Source of the DNA: JANQIV01 sp050117315
GTDB lineage: Bacteria > Bacteroidota > Ignavibacteria > Ignavibacteriales > Melioribacteraceae
DNA length: 58,087 bases
NCBI GenBank assembly: GCA_050117315.1
Contig: JASFMY010000025.1
Location: forward strand, 1 to 58,087
Reading direction: 5' to 3'
Positions 41,730 to 50,556 of this stretch are shown here, one piece after another. The position numbers were made by a program, and so were the translations under genes. The first letter of the stretch is position 1; each line of letters begins with the position of its first letter. Under the pieces are notes generated by a model that saw only the letters and a list, made by a program, of their open reading frames with translations, was not told where the DNA came from and searched no databases.

Positions 41730-41966
41730 ATTATTAATGCATCTCTTATGCTGTTCTTGTATTCTGCATTGGCTGGAAATTAATATTTTTGATAAAAAAA
41801 CACTTCAGATAACAGAATGTTATTTGTCTCGCAATTCTTTTTCTATTCTAATCTCATCTTTAACAACTTTTGGCATCTTTACCGACGGTATTTTTCACAT
41901 CATTAAAAGCTAATAGTGTTTTCAAATCAGATATCTCAAAGATTAAAAAAACATTGCGATATATGT

Positions 41967-43916
41967 TTAATTCGCCTCTAATAGTTTTAATATTTGTTGT
42001 TTTAGTTCATTCGCATCCGGATAATCCGGATTAAGAATTAAGCATTTATCAATTAAGGAAAGCGCTGTTTTGAAATCCTTTTTTTTTGAATAAGCCAAGG
42101 AAAGATTATACAATACCAGTGGATTCTTGGGATTTGAATTATAAGCTTCGGTCAAATATTTAATTGCATCATCAAATTCTCCTCTATACAATTGTATTAT
42201 TCCAACTCTCCTGGAAGTGTAATCTTCTAGGTTCAGTTTTTTTCTATAATAGAAGTATGATATAATAGAATTAAAATTCCCAAGTAAAGGATACTGATAT
42301 TGCAAAATACGTATATGTTTTAGATAATTTTTTATATCATCTTTTTTTAAACAAGTTTTAGCGGCAAGTAAATGCGCATCAGTCCAGGATATACCTTCTA
42401 TTTTGCTCACTGCTATCGAATCTGTTAAATCCTTAGGTTGGAGCAAATTGATAAAATCTTTATGCTGAAATTTCGACATCTTTTTATTCTTTTTCACATA
42501 CGGCCAATTATTCTTTAATATAGTAATAGTATAGTCACCGATAACAGAATCGAGTTTTGTAAACATAAAATTGGCATGGGTAAGGCTATCCTGACTGTCA
42601 AACAAAATTTTAGGATGTTCTGTTCTGGGGAGATATCCTAACTTTTCCATAGAATCGTAAAATGCTTTCCCCATAAGTTGATATCCTTTTACATTCGGAT
42701 GTAGATGATCTACAATTAAATTGTCACCGACTATTCCACCGGGACTTGCAGAATTAAATATTGAGTCCATCGGAACAGTTGCCACATGAAATTCTTTTCC
42801 TAAGTCGTCAATAATCTCATTTATCTTTTCCGGAGCCCTGAACCTAAGCCCATCAAGATCCTTTGCCAGTCTAAAAAGAGAATCTGCATTTATAATATTG
42901 CTATTTTTTAATTCATTCATGGCTTCTTCATAAATTTCATCTGCGCTTTTATAACCGGGAGTATTTACTGAAATAAAAGGCTTTTGATCTTTTAAATTGC
43001 TTACAAGCATGCTTATTATTACCGGGACTCCTTTATCTTTAATCATGCTCAGAATATCAGTAAAGTTATCTTTAAACTGTTCGAGACCGGACTTATACTC
43101 TTCTGAATTTAGTAGAATGTATTTATCTTTTGGCATACTGGCCATTAAGGTTCCAGAGGATTTGTCATCTTCGGATGAGAATGATGATAAAATCCATTGA
43201 ATTGTATCGCGTACTAATTGAGTTAATTTATAATTATTCAGATATAGCATTAATTTAGTTATAGTTCGGGATGAACCAAATGATTGTAACGAACCAACAC
43301 CTAATGCCCCGTAATACTCATTATGCCCGGCATAAATCAAAATCAAATCGGGCTTTTGATCTAAAACGTCCGGTAAAAAATCCAATATGGTATAAGAATT
43401 TACCGCCGACATACCTATATTAATAACCTCTATAGGTGTATTGGGATAGACTAATTCCAACCTTCTACGTATATAACGGGAAAACGATCCCATCGGGCTG
43501 TATGGAAAACCTTCTGCACTGCTTCCGCCTAAAACAAAAACTCTGAAAGAATTTGTTTTTTTTTGTATATCGAAACAATCTTCACTTGTCTTAGGATTAA
43601 AGTTTTCACCGGCGAAATATTTTTTTGCAATGTTCTCGTTTATTCCATATTTCCCTTGCCCAGCATCAATCCATTGGTCAAAATTATAACCATAATCTAT
43701 GATCCTTAAGACAATTTCCAGTACAATTAAAAATACAATTGGCAGTGAGACTAATACAGCGTAAAACCATTTGGGCATTGTCTTTATCTTTTCGGAAGCT
43801 TTAATAATTTTTTTTATATCATAGGGTGAAATATTGTATTTTTTTGAAATTTGATGTACTGTAAGCTGCTCTTTATCAGCTAATATTTGCTTCTTTTTAC
43901 CTTTGGGTATTTTCAA
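41967..43916 (-). CDS. Membrane-anchored SGNH/GDSL-like hydrolase with N-terminal HTH and C-terminal TPR
   Basis: 649 residues. Residues 1-40 look like a helix-turn-helix (LTVHQISKKYNISPYDIKKI), then one membrane helix (about 48-68, WFYAVLVSLPIVFLIVLEIV), then a SGNH hydrolase domain (about 120-425) with block I VFVLGGSSAEGF (Ser), block III YAGHNEYYG (Asn) and block V VDHLHPNVKGY (Asp/His). The C-terminal part (about 570-645) holds TPR-like helices (LYRGEFDDAIKYLTEAYNSN, ALSLIDKCLILNPDYPDANE). SGNH enzymes act on esters of polysaccharides or lipids. The HTH ahead of a membrane helix is odd. Neighbours are the spermidine-synthase-like membrane protein and GH9. Confidence 0.82.
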   Translation of the reverse strand: MKIPKGKKKQILADKEQLTVHQISKKYNISPYDIKKIIKASEKIKTMPKWFYAVLVSLPIVFLIVLEIVLRIIDYGYNFDQWIDAGQGKYGINENIAKKYFAGENFNPKTSEDCFDIQKKTNSFRVFVLGGSSAEGFPYSPMGSFSRYIRRRLELVYPNTPIEVINIGMSAVNSYTILDFLPDVLDQKPDLILIYAGHNEYYGALGVGSLQSFGSSRTITKLMLYLNNYKLTQLVRDTIQWILSSFSSEDDKSSGTLMASMPKDKYILLNSEEYKSGLEQFKDNFTDILSMIKDKGVPVIISMLVSNLKDQKPFISVNTPGYKSADEIYEEAMNELKNSNIINADSLFRLAKDLDGLRFRAPEKINEIIDDLGKEFHVATVPMDSIFNSASPGGIVGDNLIVDHLHPNVKGYQLMGKAFYDSMEKLGYLPRTEHPKILFDSQDSLTHANFMFTKLDSVIGDYTITILKNNWPYVKKNKKMSKFQHKDFINLLQPKDLTDSIAVSKIEGISWTDAHLLAAKTCLKKDDIKNYLKHIRILQYQYPLLGNFNSIISYFYYRKKLNLEDYTSRRVGIIQLYRGEFDDAIKYLTEAYNSNPKNPLVLYNLSLAYSKKKDFKTALSLIDKCLILNPDYPDANELKQQILKLLEAN

Positions 43917-44119
43917 AACGCCTCTATAAATGATTAATATATTAGAAAATTTCTATTCAAAAAAAATTAAGTGAAAATAGTTAATATGCTATAAAAAGAA
44001 ACTCATACATGTTTTTGCTCCTCTACTTATTGCGACTGTTTATTTCTTAATAATTACACTCCATTCCAAGTATATTTACCCATTATTTTCTAGTAGGGAC
44101 AGTAAAGCAAATGATCCTT

Positions 44120-46471
44120 TTACTTTTTGTTAACGGGAAGATTGTTATTTTTTGAACTTGAAATTATGAATACGATAAGATACATACTTAACCCTACAAA
44201 AAAACTTGGAGTAAATCCAAGAATCATAGATAGAATAACGGCCGATACCGAACCAAGAACGGAAAAAATTCCGTTCACTCCATACATCCATGGAATATAT
44301 TTTACCAAATTGTTTTGCTTTAACATTTGTATCCCGGTTGGGAAAGGAATACCAAGTAAAAAACCGAACGGCAGCAATAAAATAAAACAAACAAAAGCTC
44401 GTAGTGCCAACCCATAAACAAGTAATTCATTTAGAGTTAACGGATATATAATAAATAGGAGTACCCCTGCAATTACTATTAAACATGAAATCCTTTTAAG
44501 ACGTTTTACAATATCATCCCGATATATTTTCCCGCCGAAAAAACTCCCAATTCCCATTCCAGCAAGCAAAGAGCCTAGCAGAATAGACAACGCAATTGTC
44601 GGTGAACCAAGATAAAGAATAAATTTTTGGAGTAGCGATATTTCCAAAATCATAAATCCAATACCAATACTAATGAAAACAAAAAGAGGAAGTAGAACCT
44701 TTTCTTTTGTTTTGCTTTTTCTATTTTTTTTCGTTTTTGATTTTATCTTCGTTAAAGGAATGAGTACAGACAATAAAGCAACGATCAATACCACAATTAA
44801 AAGATTTTTGAAGTCATTAGGCACCCCTTTTTTTACTTTATAAAAATAGGGACTATCATCGGGAACGGGTGAAATGTCAGAGCTATTTTTTGCTATTAAT
44901 TCTTCGAGCGAGCTTCGTCCATCTTTAATATTTTTCAGTAGGACATTCTCAACTTGATTTTTGACGGGATTATTTGCATAGGGTAAATATGTTACCTGCG
45001 GTAAATCAGGAGGTGAAGATTTTGTAACTTTAGCCATAGCATTTATTTCGTCTGGGGTATAAGCAGTTTTTTTAATTACTATTGTTGGCGAATACTCATT
45101 TCCCAGAATTATAAAGTGATTGACGGCATTTGTATTATCAATCCCGTTTTCCTTAAAAGCATATAAAGTAGTAACAATAAGTCTAACAAGTTCCCACTTA
45201 TTATGTACTGTAAAAATCAGCTGACCATTCTGAGTTAAAATTTTTAAATAATCCTTTATCGCTTCCACTGTTAAAAGAAAATTTTCATTGGAAGCAATCC
45301 CATCAATATTTTGAAGTTGTTCAGTTGAAGGGAGAGCTAAGACAATAATATTGTAAAGTTTGCCGGAGCTTTTTATAAAATGGCGACCTTCTGCTACTTC
45401 GATTTTTACATTTGGAAAGTCTGTATAGATACCGCCGTTAAAGTTTCTATACTTTTTTACTATATCAACAAAATCCGGATTAACTTCCACACCTGTAATA
45501 TTTTCTACTCCGCCAAGAAGCCCTGATAGAATTTCCTTCCCTCCTCCGGGTCCTATTACAAGCATTTCTTTCTTTTCTTCTTTAGCCAGGAACAACAGAG
45601 GAATAGTTGTTGAATTGTGTACCAAAAGATCATCAAGAAGTTCATCATGGTTCCCAACGTTCCCGTTGAATCGGTACATCTGGGTACCTGCCGCACCATC
45701 TATAAAAAGCTGTTTAACAGTATTTTGATTATTATACTCAACCAGATCCGATCTTCCGTTTATACTCCACCTGCTATCGGCTATATTGGGTTCTATACTC
45801 GGATCATCATAGACATGATAAAAGTCTTTTTCAGGAAAATTACCAATTGGAATTTTTCCGAATAATTCATTTTTTCCAAAAAGTGTTAATACAACAGTTA
45901 AGCAGAAAAGAGCTATATACAGCAATCTTTGTTTTTTCTTTTCAACCATCAAAAAATTGACGGCTGCAATTAATAAAACAAGCGCTAAAAACAGAACAGC
46001 ATTTGCTGCATTGAATAAACTGAAAATATAAATTGAAAAGATAGAGCCTAATGCTGCGCCAATTAGATCTGAAGCATAAATTTTAAAACCAGTATTCGCA
46101 TAATTTCTAAAAAACTCAGCGTATACTATTCCGACAAAAAAGAAAGGAATAAAAAGAAGGAGAAAATAAATATACGGATTAGTTATGGATAAGAGAATTA
46201 CAAGTACTATAAAGAATATAAGTGAAACGCCTGAAAGAAATATAAACAAGCTGAGTATTTTTCGACTCTTACTTGTTCCCTCTTCAGGTTTTATACTGTA
46301 AAAGGAATAAATTCCACCGCTTCCCAATCCCAAGATGCCAAAAGATAAAATTATAAACGCATAATTCTGGACAAATATTACAGAAGAAATTCTTGTAGAT
46401 ATTATTTCAAAACAAATAACAACTGCAGAAATTACAAGTATATTTAGATTTATGATTTTAGAATTGCTCAT
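44120..46471 (-). CDS. Polytopic membrane protein with spermidine-synthase-like domain
   Basis: 783 residues. An N-terminal block of about six membrane helices (1-200), a soluble Rossmann methyltransferase-like domain of the spermidine synthase family (about 215-500: MLVIGPGGGKEILSGLLGGV, TGVEVNPDFVDIVKKY), and a C-terminal block of about six helices (about 570-775, IGFMILEISLLQKFILYLGS, LPFGFLLGIPFPTGIQMLKQ). Such fusions are widespread in FCB and Planctomycete genomes, but their reaction is not established; aminopropyl transfer is unproven. Its ATG directly follows the stop of the SurA-like lipoprotein gene, so the two are coupled. Confidence 0.82.
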   Translation of the reverse strand: MSNSKIINLNILVISAVVICFEIISTRISSVIFVQNYAFIILSFGILGLGSGGIYSFYSIKPEEGTSKSRKILSLFIFLSGVSLIFFIVLVILLSITNPYIYFLLLFIPFFFVGIVYAEFFRNYANTGFKIYASDLIGAALGSIFSIYIFSLFNAANAVLFLALVLLIAAVNFLMVEKKKQRLLYIALFCLTVVLTLFGKNELFGKIPIGNFPEKDFYHVYDDPSIEPNIADSRWSINGRSDLVEYNNQNTVKQLFIDGAAGTQMYRFNGNVGNHDELLDDLLVHNSTTIPLLFLAKEEKKEMLVIGPGGGKEILSGLLGGVENITGVEVNPDFVDIVKKYRNFNGGIYTDFPNVKIEVAEGRHFIKSSGKLYNIIVLALPSTEQLQNIDGIASNENFLLTVEAIKDYLKILTQNGQLIFTVHNKWELVRLIVTTLYAFKENGIDNTNAVNHFIILGNEYSPTIVIKKTAYTPDEINAMAKVTKSSPPDLPQVTYLPYANNPVKNQVENVLLKNIKDGRSSLEELIAKNSSDISPVPDDSPYFYKVKKGVPNDFKNLLIVVLIVALLSVLIPLTKIKSKTKKNRKSKTKEKVLLPLFVFISIGIGFMILEISLLQKFILYLGSPTIALSILLGSLLAGMGIGSFFGGKIYRDDIVKRLKRISCLIVIAGVLLFIIYPLTLNELLVYGLALRAFVCFILLLPFGFLLGIPFPTGIQMLKQNNLVKYIPWMYGVNGIFSVLGSVSAVILSMILGFTPSFFVGLSMYLIVFIISSSKNNNLPVNKK

Positions 46472-48208
46472 CTATTTAGCTGCTATTGCTTCGGATAAAA
46501 CGTCTTCAAATATTTTAACACCATACTTTTTCTTTAACTTTACCTCTACTTCATCCGAAATTTTTTGACGGTAATAATTATTGAATTCTTCTACTATTCT
46601 TTTGCCTTTAACATCATCATATGTAAGCTGTTTTTCCGGCCGGATGCGAATACATTTAATAACAGCAAACTGTTTTCCCTTTTCAGCGTCAAGATATTCT
46701 ACTGGTCCGGCAACCTCGTTTAACCCCAATTTGAAGGCTGCTTCTGCCAGGTAAGGCAACTCTTTGCTCCCAAAAGATTTAAGAGAACCATCGCGTTCAC
46801 GGATAAACGTTTTAACAAACCACCTGTTTGAAACTTTTTCAAATGGAGTTCCTTTATTTATTTCTTTGATCTCCGATGCGGCTTTTACGCTGTCGGAATA
46901 TATCCTTGTGTAAATATTTATTTTCTTCAGTTGATAAAATATTGAATCTTTTTGGTCTTGATAAAATTTCTTCAGTGCTTCCGGTGTTGCTTCAGGAATA
47001 CTTCCTTCAATAACTGCCTGATTGTATAAATACGCAAGCCTACCTTTTATAATTTTGACATCCGTATACGGATTAACAAATTCTGCTTCTATGCCCATAT
47101 TTTGAGCAGCTTTAACAACATTATCATCGTAAACTGCGTCCAAAATAAAATCTTTCACATTATTAGCACTTAGTACAAGAGTAGGACTTAAAGCTACAAC
47201 TTCTTCCAGCAGCCGGAGAAATTCCTTCAAGTTGACCTTACCATTATTATATGATAATATTTCAAAATTATCGCCTTTCTGAATTGCATTTTGCATTGTA
47301 TCTTTATAAGCCTCTGTATAGAAATGATCATCATTTTTGGACCATTTAATTAATTGATCTAATCCAGCCTTATTCCATTTCACTGATTTTTTATCAATAA
47401 GCTTGTCTCTAAAATTATCATATTGATTATTATATTCCTGGTAATATCCCATTTTAAGGTCTGACAATATTTTATCTTTTACTTTATCAAACGGTTCTGG
47501 TTTTATCTTCTTTAGACCAATTATTTTTATTACATGAAATCCGTTATATGCCTGAATTACCTGCGTAGATCCTACTTTTAGTTTAAAAGCAATATATGCA
47601 ACAGGATCATTCATACTTTGTGTCCATGTTATATATTTTACATTACTCATAATGGAATTTCTTGATGAATATACATTTATGACTGCATCTATTTCCTCAT
47701 TATTACTAATACCCTTTTCAATTTCCGATGCTAATGTTTTTAATGAATCAAGTTGGTTCTTCGAAGGCTTTTCGGAAAATGGTAAGAATACGTCATTACA
47801 TATAACTTCCTTATCCATCTCTTTATAAGCTTCTGCCGCCTTCTTTTCATTAACATACTTTTGCATAAATTCCTTATCAAAGTACTTCCTTATCAGCTCA
47901 TTATTGATGAAAGGACGTATCTTTTTCATTAAATCTTGATTTTCATTTAGTTTCCTATCAAAAAAATCGAACCTTTTTAGTTGATTAAAAATCAATTTAT
48001 TTAATGCGAAATTATAAGTTTTCGCTCCGCCACCAAATCTTCTGTCATAATTCCAATCTGCGATATATTGCTTGAGATCGCCTAAAGTTACTTTATAATC
48101 TTCGCCTATCATAGCCACTATTTTATCTTTGTCCTTAATTTTGTTATTTGCACAACCTACAAGTATAAGAGATAAAATGAGGAAAAACAGATACTTTTTT
48201 AATTCCAT
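46472..48208 (-). CDS. SurA/PrsA-like peptidyl-prolyl isomerase lipoprotein
   Basis: About 578 residues. A lipoprotein signal (KKYLFFLILSLILVGCANN, Cys at about 18), an N-terminal SurA-like helical region, a first parvulin-like domain around 130-250 (ITWTQSMNDPVAYIAFKLKV, YNGFHVIKIIGLKKIKPEPF) and a second one around 415-550 (SFGSKELPYLAEAAFKLGLN, KGKQFAVIKCIRIRPEKQLT). Likely folds exported or outer-membrane proteins in the periplasm. ATG 48208 has GGAG six bases upstream; an earlier in-frame GTG at 48220 overlaps that site. Coupled to the downstream membrane protein. Confidence 0.82.
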   Translation of the reverse strand: MELKKYLFFLILSLILVGCANNKIKDKDKIVAMIGEDYKVTLGDLKQYIADWNYDRRFGGGAKTYNFALNKLIFNQLKRFDFFDRKLNENQDLMKKIRPFINNELIRKYFDKEFMQKYVNEKKAAEAYKEMDKEVICNDVFLPFSEKPSKNQLDSLKTLASEIEKGISNNEEIDAVINVYSSRNSIMSNVKYITWTQSMNDPVAYIAFKLKVGSTQVIQAYNGFHVIKIIGLKKIKPEPFDKVKDKILSDLKMGYYQEYNNQYDNFRDKLIDKKSVKWNKAGLDQLIKWSKNDDHFYTEAYKDTMQNAIQKGDNFEILSYNNGKVNLKEFLRLLEEVVALSPTLVLSANNVKDFILDAVYDDNVVKAAQNMGIEAEFVNPYTDVKIIKGRLAYLYNQAVIEGSIPEATPEALKKFYQDQKDSIFYQLKKINIYTRIYSDSVKAASEIKEINKGTPFEKVSNRWFVKTFIRERDGSLKSFGSKELPYLAEAAFKLGLNEVAGPVEYLDAEKGKQFAVIKCIRIRPEKQLTYDDVKGKRIVEEFNNYYRQKISDEVEVKLKKKYGVKIFEDVLSEAIAAK

Positions 48209-48333
48209 CAATTGCTCCACTTTGAAATTACACGCAACGTTAATAATTAATTTACAGATATAAAAAAGGAAACAAAACAGTTAATATTAAATATAAGAAA
48301 AGCCAAAGTCGGAAGCAGAAGAATATTTTTTTA

Positions 48334-48449
48334 TATACTTGTTACAAATTGGTTTTGGGATTTAGTTTTTATTTAGAACTCACCTAAATCCTCTCTTCAA
48401 AAGAGAGGACTTTATGGTAAAATCCCAAAACCAATTTGGCTTGTGTATA
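48334..48449. repeat. Long palindromic intergenic element
   Basis: A 19-bp perfect inverted repeat (aaattggttttgggattt plus one base; arms 48345-48363 and 48420-48438) encloses a second hairpin (tcctctctt/aagagagga). Outer tatac/gtata flanks extend it imperfectly to about 116 bases. It has MITE-like symmetry but no clear target duplication. The remaining sequence of the 48209-48660 gap shows no gene; a terminator lies at 48592-48621. Confidence 0.8.
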
Positions 48450-48591
48450 CATCAACTTCCTAAATATTAAAATCAAATAAATCCATTTTAGCAATTCATG
48501 TGAAATAATTCAATAATTATAAGAACAACATGGGCAACAATACAAATGGTTCAAATTGCATGGATAAAATTTGCTGCCTTTACATTTTATA

Positions 48592-48621
48592 CAAAGCCCC
48601 GATAAATTTACCGGGGCTTTG
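48592..48621 (-). terminator. Strong terminator hairpin after the T9SS gene
   Basis: caaagccccg and cggggctttg form a perfect 10-bp GC-rich stem with a 10-base loop, about 40 bases downstream of the T9SS gene stop. The T-run lies on the plus-strand side (attttgt), so it may stop transcription from either direction. Confidence 0.75.
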
Positions 48622-48660
48622 ATTTTGTAACAAAGTATTTATAAAGACCAAGAAATTAAA

Positions 48661-50448
48661 TTACTTCAGCAACAACATTTTCTTGGATTGCGTGAAGTTA
48701 TTATCGACCTTTAATGTATAGAAATAAACTCCACTTGCTAAGTTAGAAGCATTAAAGTCTACTTTATAATTTGAAGCATCTTTGAATCCGTTAACTAAAA
48801 TTGCAACTTCTTCACCAACTGCATTATAAACTTTCAATGTAACATTACCTGCTTTAGGAATTGTAAAGTCAATAACTGTTGTAGGGTTGAACGGATTAGG
48901 ATAGTTTTGGCTAAGTGTGTAATCAACCGGTAAACCGGGTACTTTTTCTACACCATCTACTACACCGGTATATAGGGCTGTATGAATAGCTGCATATTCA
49001 TCATCTCTTTGAGCCATCCATGCTGTATATTGATCCGGGAACCATGCTAAATCACCAAGCGGGAAACCACCCATACCGGCCGTTAACAAATCTGAATCAT
49101 CATAAGAAAGATCAATCGGGATTGGCCAGTCTGCAAATGTGAAATATTCAAGTTCAGGATTAGTATCTTGACGCCATGATGGCAATGGAGTATCATAAGT
49201 TGTATCAACAGTACTTATTGAAAATGCTTTTAATATTGCAAGTTGATCCGTAAATAAAACATCAGTACCAGCAAAATTAGGCAGCTGATCTGTAATCCAT
49301 GTACCTTCTGTAAGGTAAGGATAAGTTGCATCATCATCGAACATAGCTTGAGATCTAGTATTCATTGTAATCATCTGGGAAACCCAATCTGTCTGACCAT
49401 TTACCGCATTATTATTTAACGTTGTAGCACAATCATCAAAACTTGCATCCCAGTAAGCTAAATTTTTGTCAACATAAAAGGTAGCACCGTTTGCTGCAAA
49501 AGCAGAATCATTGTACACATTAACAAGCCCCATAGGTAAATCGCCTAGGTCAAGTTCACCTGCGTCCTTACCTATAAGAGAAGTCGAGTAACACTGTACG
49601 TTACAATTTACAAAAATATTATTAGTTACACTGTAATCCGTATGATCACCAACATTCATAAAAACATAACCGCTACAATTTATAAAATTATTATGGTTGA
49701 AAATTTGTCTGTTGATTTTATAATTTTGTCTAGATTTGTATATACTACCCTGTGTATTTACATGTGTACAGTTTTCAACAAGAAGAGTATCCTGAGTTAT
49801 ACCGCTATTGAAATCTACTACACCGCCATTACGTCTGCATGTATGACCGTCCAAATTTACAAAGTAATTGTTCGTTAAAAATATCCTTGAATCAGCTTCT
49901 ACACTACCGAAAACAACCCACAGAGTATGCTCTACAATACAATTATCTACTTGGTATCTCAAACCGGGTCCTGAGAAACTAAAGAAAGACCAACCTATAG
50001 AACCTGCTGAGTTACCTATTGCAATATTACAGTTTTTTACAAGCAGATCATAACCGGAGACTATGCCACCTGTCGTGTTAACGTCATCATTATAAGCCCC
50101 GCTAATAACCGGAGGTGCAGTATTAACATCATCAATTGTCTTTACAGATTGATTGTTTTCACCCATAATAACAATTTTTTTAGTACTTGAAGTTGTAGGG
50201 TTATTTGCAAGAGAATAAGACCCGTTGGTTTTAAGCATATATACACGTCCGTCAGGAACATCAAGTGTGTCTGCATTTATAGCGATATATAGGGTATTCA
50301 CCCCCCCCTCATCAGAATAATCAAAATCAGTTTTTATTACAAGTGTATCTCCCCGCGTCTCTGAAACTACATCTTCCAAAGTTTGTGAAAAAACTGAAGA
50401 TAACGGTAATAAAACAACTACCGTTAAAAGTAAAAATAACTTCCTCAT
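48661..50448 (-). CDS. T9SS-exported beta-helix-like surface protein
   Basis: 595 residues. A signal peptide (KLFLLLTVVVLLPLSSVFSQ) is followed by a region of repeating Asn/Val-rich strands like a right-handed beta helix (IVENCTHVNTQGSIYKS-like turns, NHNNFINCSGYVFMN, VTNNIFVNCNVQC), as in pectate-lyase-like folds. No pectate-lyase active site can be assigned. The last about 85 residues are a type A T9SS sorting domain (LSQNYPNPFNPTTVIDF, ending SKKMLLLK). ATG 50448 has AAGGAGG. An 8-G tract lies at 50301-50308 in codons near residue 47. It follows the TonB receptor by 108 bases, so the pair probably acts together in binding or degrading a polysaccharide. Confidence 0.85.
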   Translation of the reverse strand: MRKLFLLLTVVVLLPLSSVFSQTLEDVVSETRGDTLVIKTDFDYSDEGGVNTLYIAINADTLDVPDGRVYMLKTNGSYSLANNPTTSSTKKIVIMGENNQSVKTIDDVNTAPPVISGAYNDDVNTTGGIVSGYDLLVKNCNIAIGNSAGSIGWSFFSFSGPGLRYQVDNCIVEHTLWVVFGSVEADSRIFLTNNYFVNLDGHTCRRNGGVVDFNSGITQDTLLVENCTHVNTQGSIYKSRQNYKINRQIFNHNNFINCSGYVFMNVGDHTDYSVTNNIFVNCNVQCYSTSLIGKDAGELDLGDLPMGLVNVYNDSAFAANGATFYVDKNLAYWDASFDDCATTLNNNAVNGQTDWVSQMITMNTRSQAMFDDDATYPYLTEGTWITDQLPNFAGTDVLFTDQLAILKAFSISTVDTTYDTPLPSWRQDTNPELEYFTFADWPIPIDLSYDDSDLLTAGMGGFPLGDLAWFPDQYTAWMAQRDDEYAAIHTALYTGVVDGVEKVPGLPVDYTLSQNYPNPFNPTTVIDFTIPKAGNVTLKVYNAVGEEVAILVNGFKDASNYKVDFNASNLASGVYFYTLKVDNNFTQSKKMLLLK

Positions 50449-50488
50449 AGATACCTCCTTAAATTTTAATTAATTAATTTGCCAGAAT

Positions 50489-50500
50489 TAAAACGTTTTA
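50489..50500. promoter_or_regulatory. Candidate LacI-type operator before the T9SS gene
   Basis: A perfect 12-bp palindrome taaaacgtttta in the 108-base gap between the TonB receptor stop and the T9SS gene, 41 bases upstream of its ATG. It matches the site before lacI (54810-54821) at 11 of 12 positions and has the central CG typical of LacI-family operators. The gap also holds an unused AAGGAGG at about 50530. Confidence 0.65.
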
Positions 50501-50556
50501 GTGATTTTTTCTTTTTAATGATGCTATTTCCTCCTTTTTTTTATTTTATTCATAAT

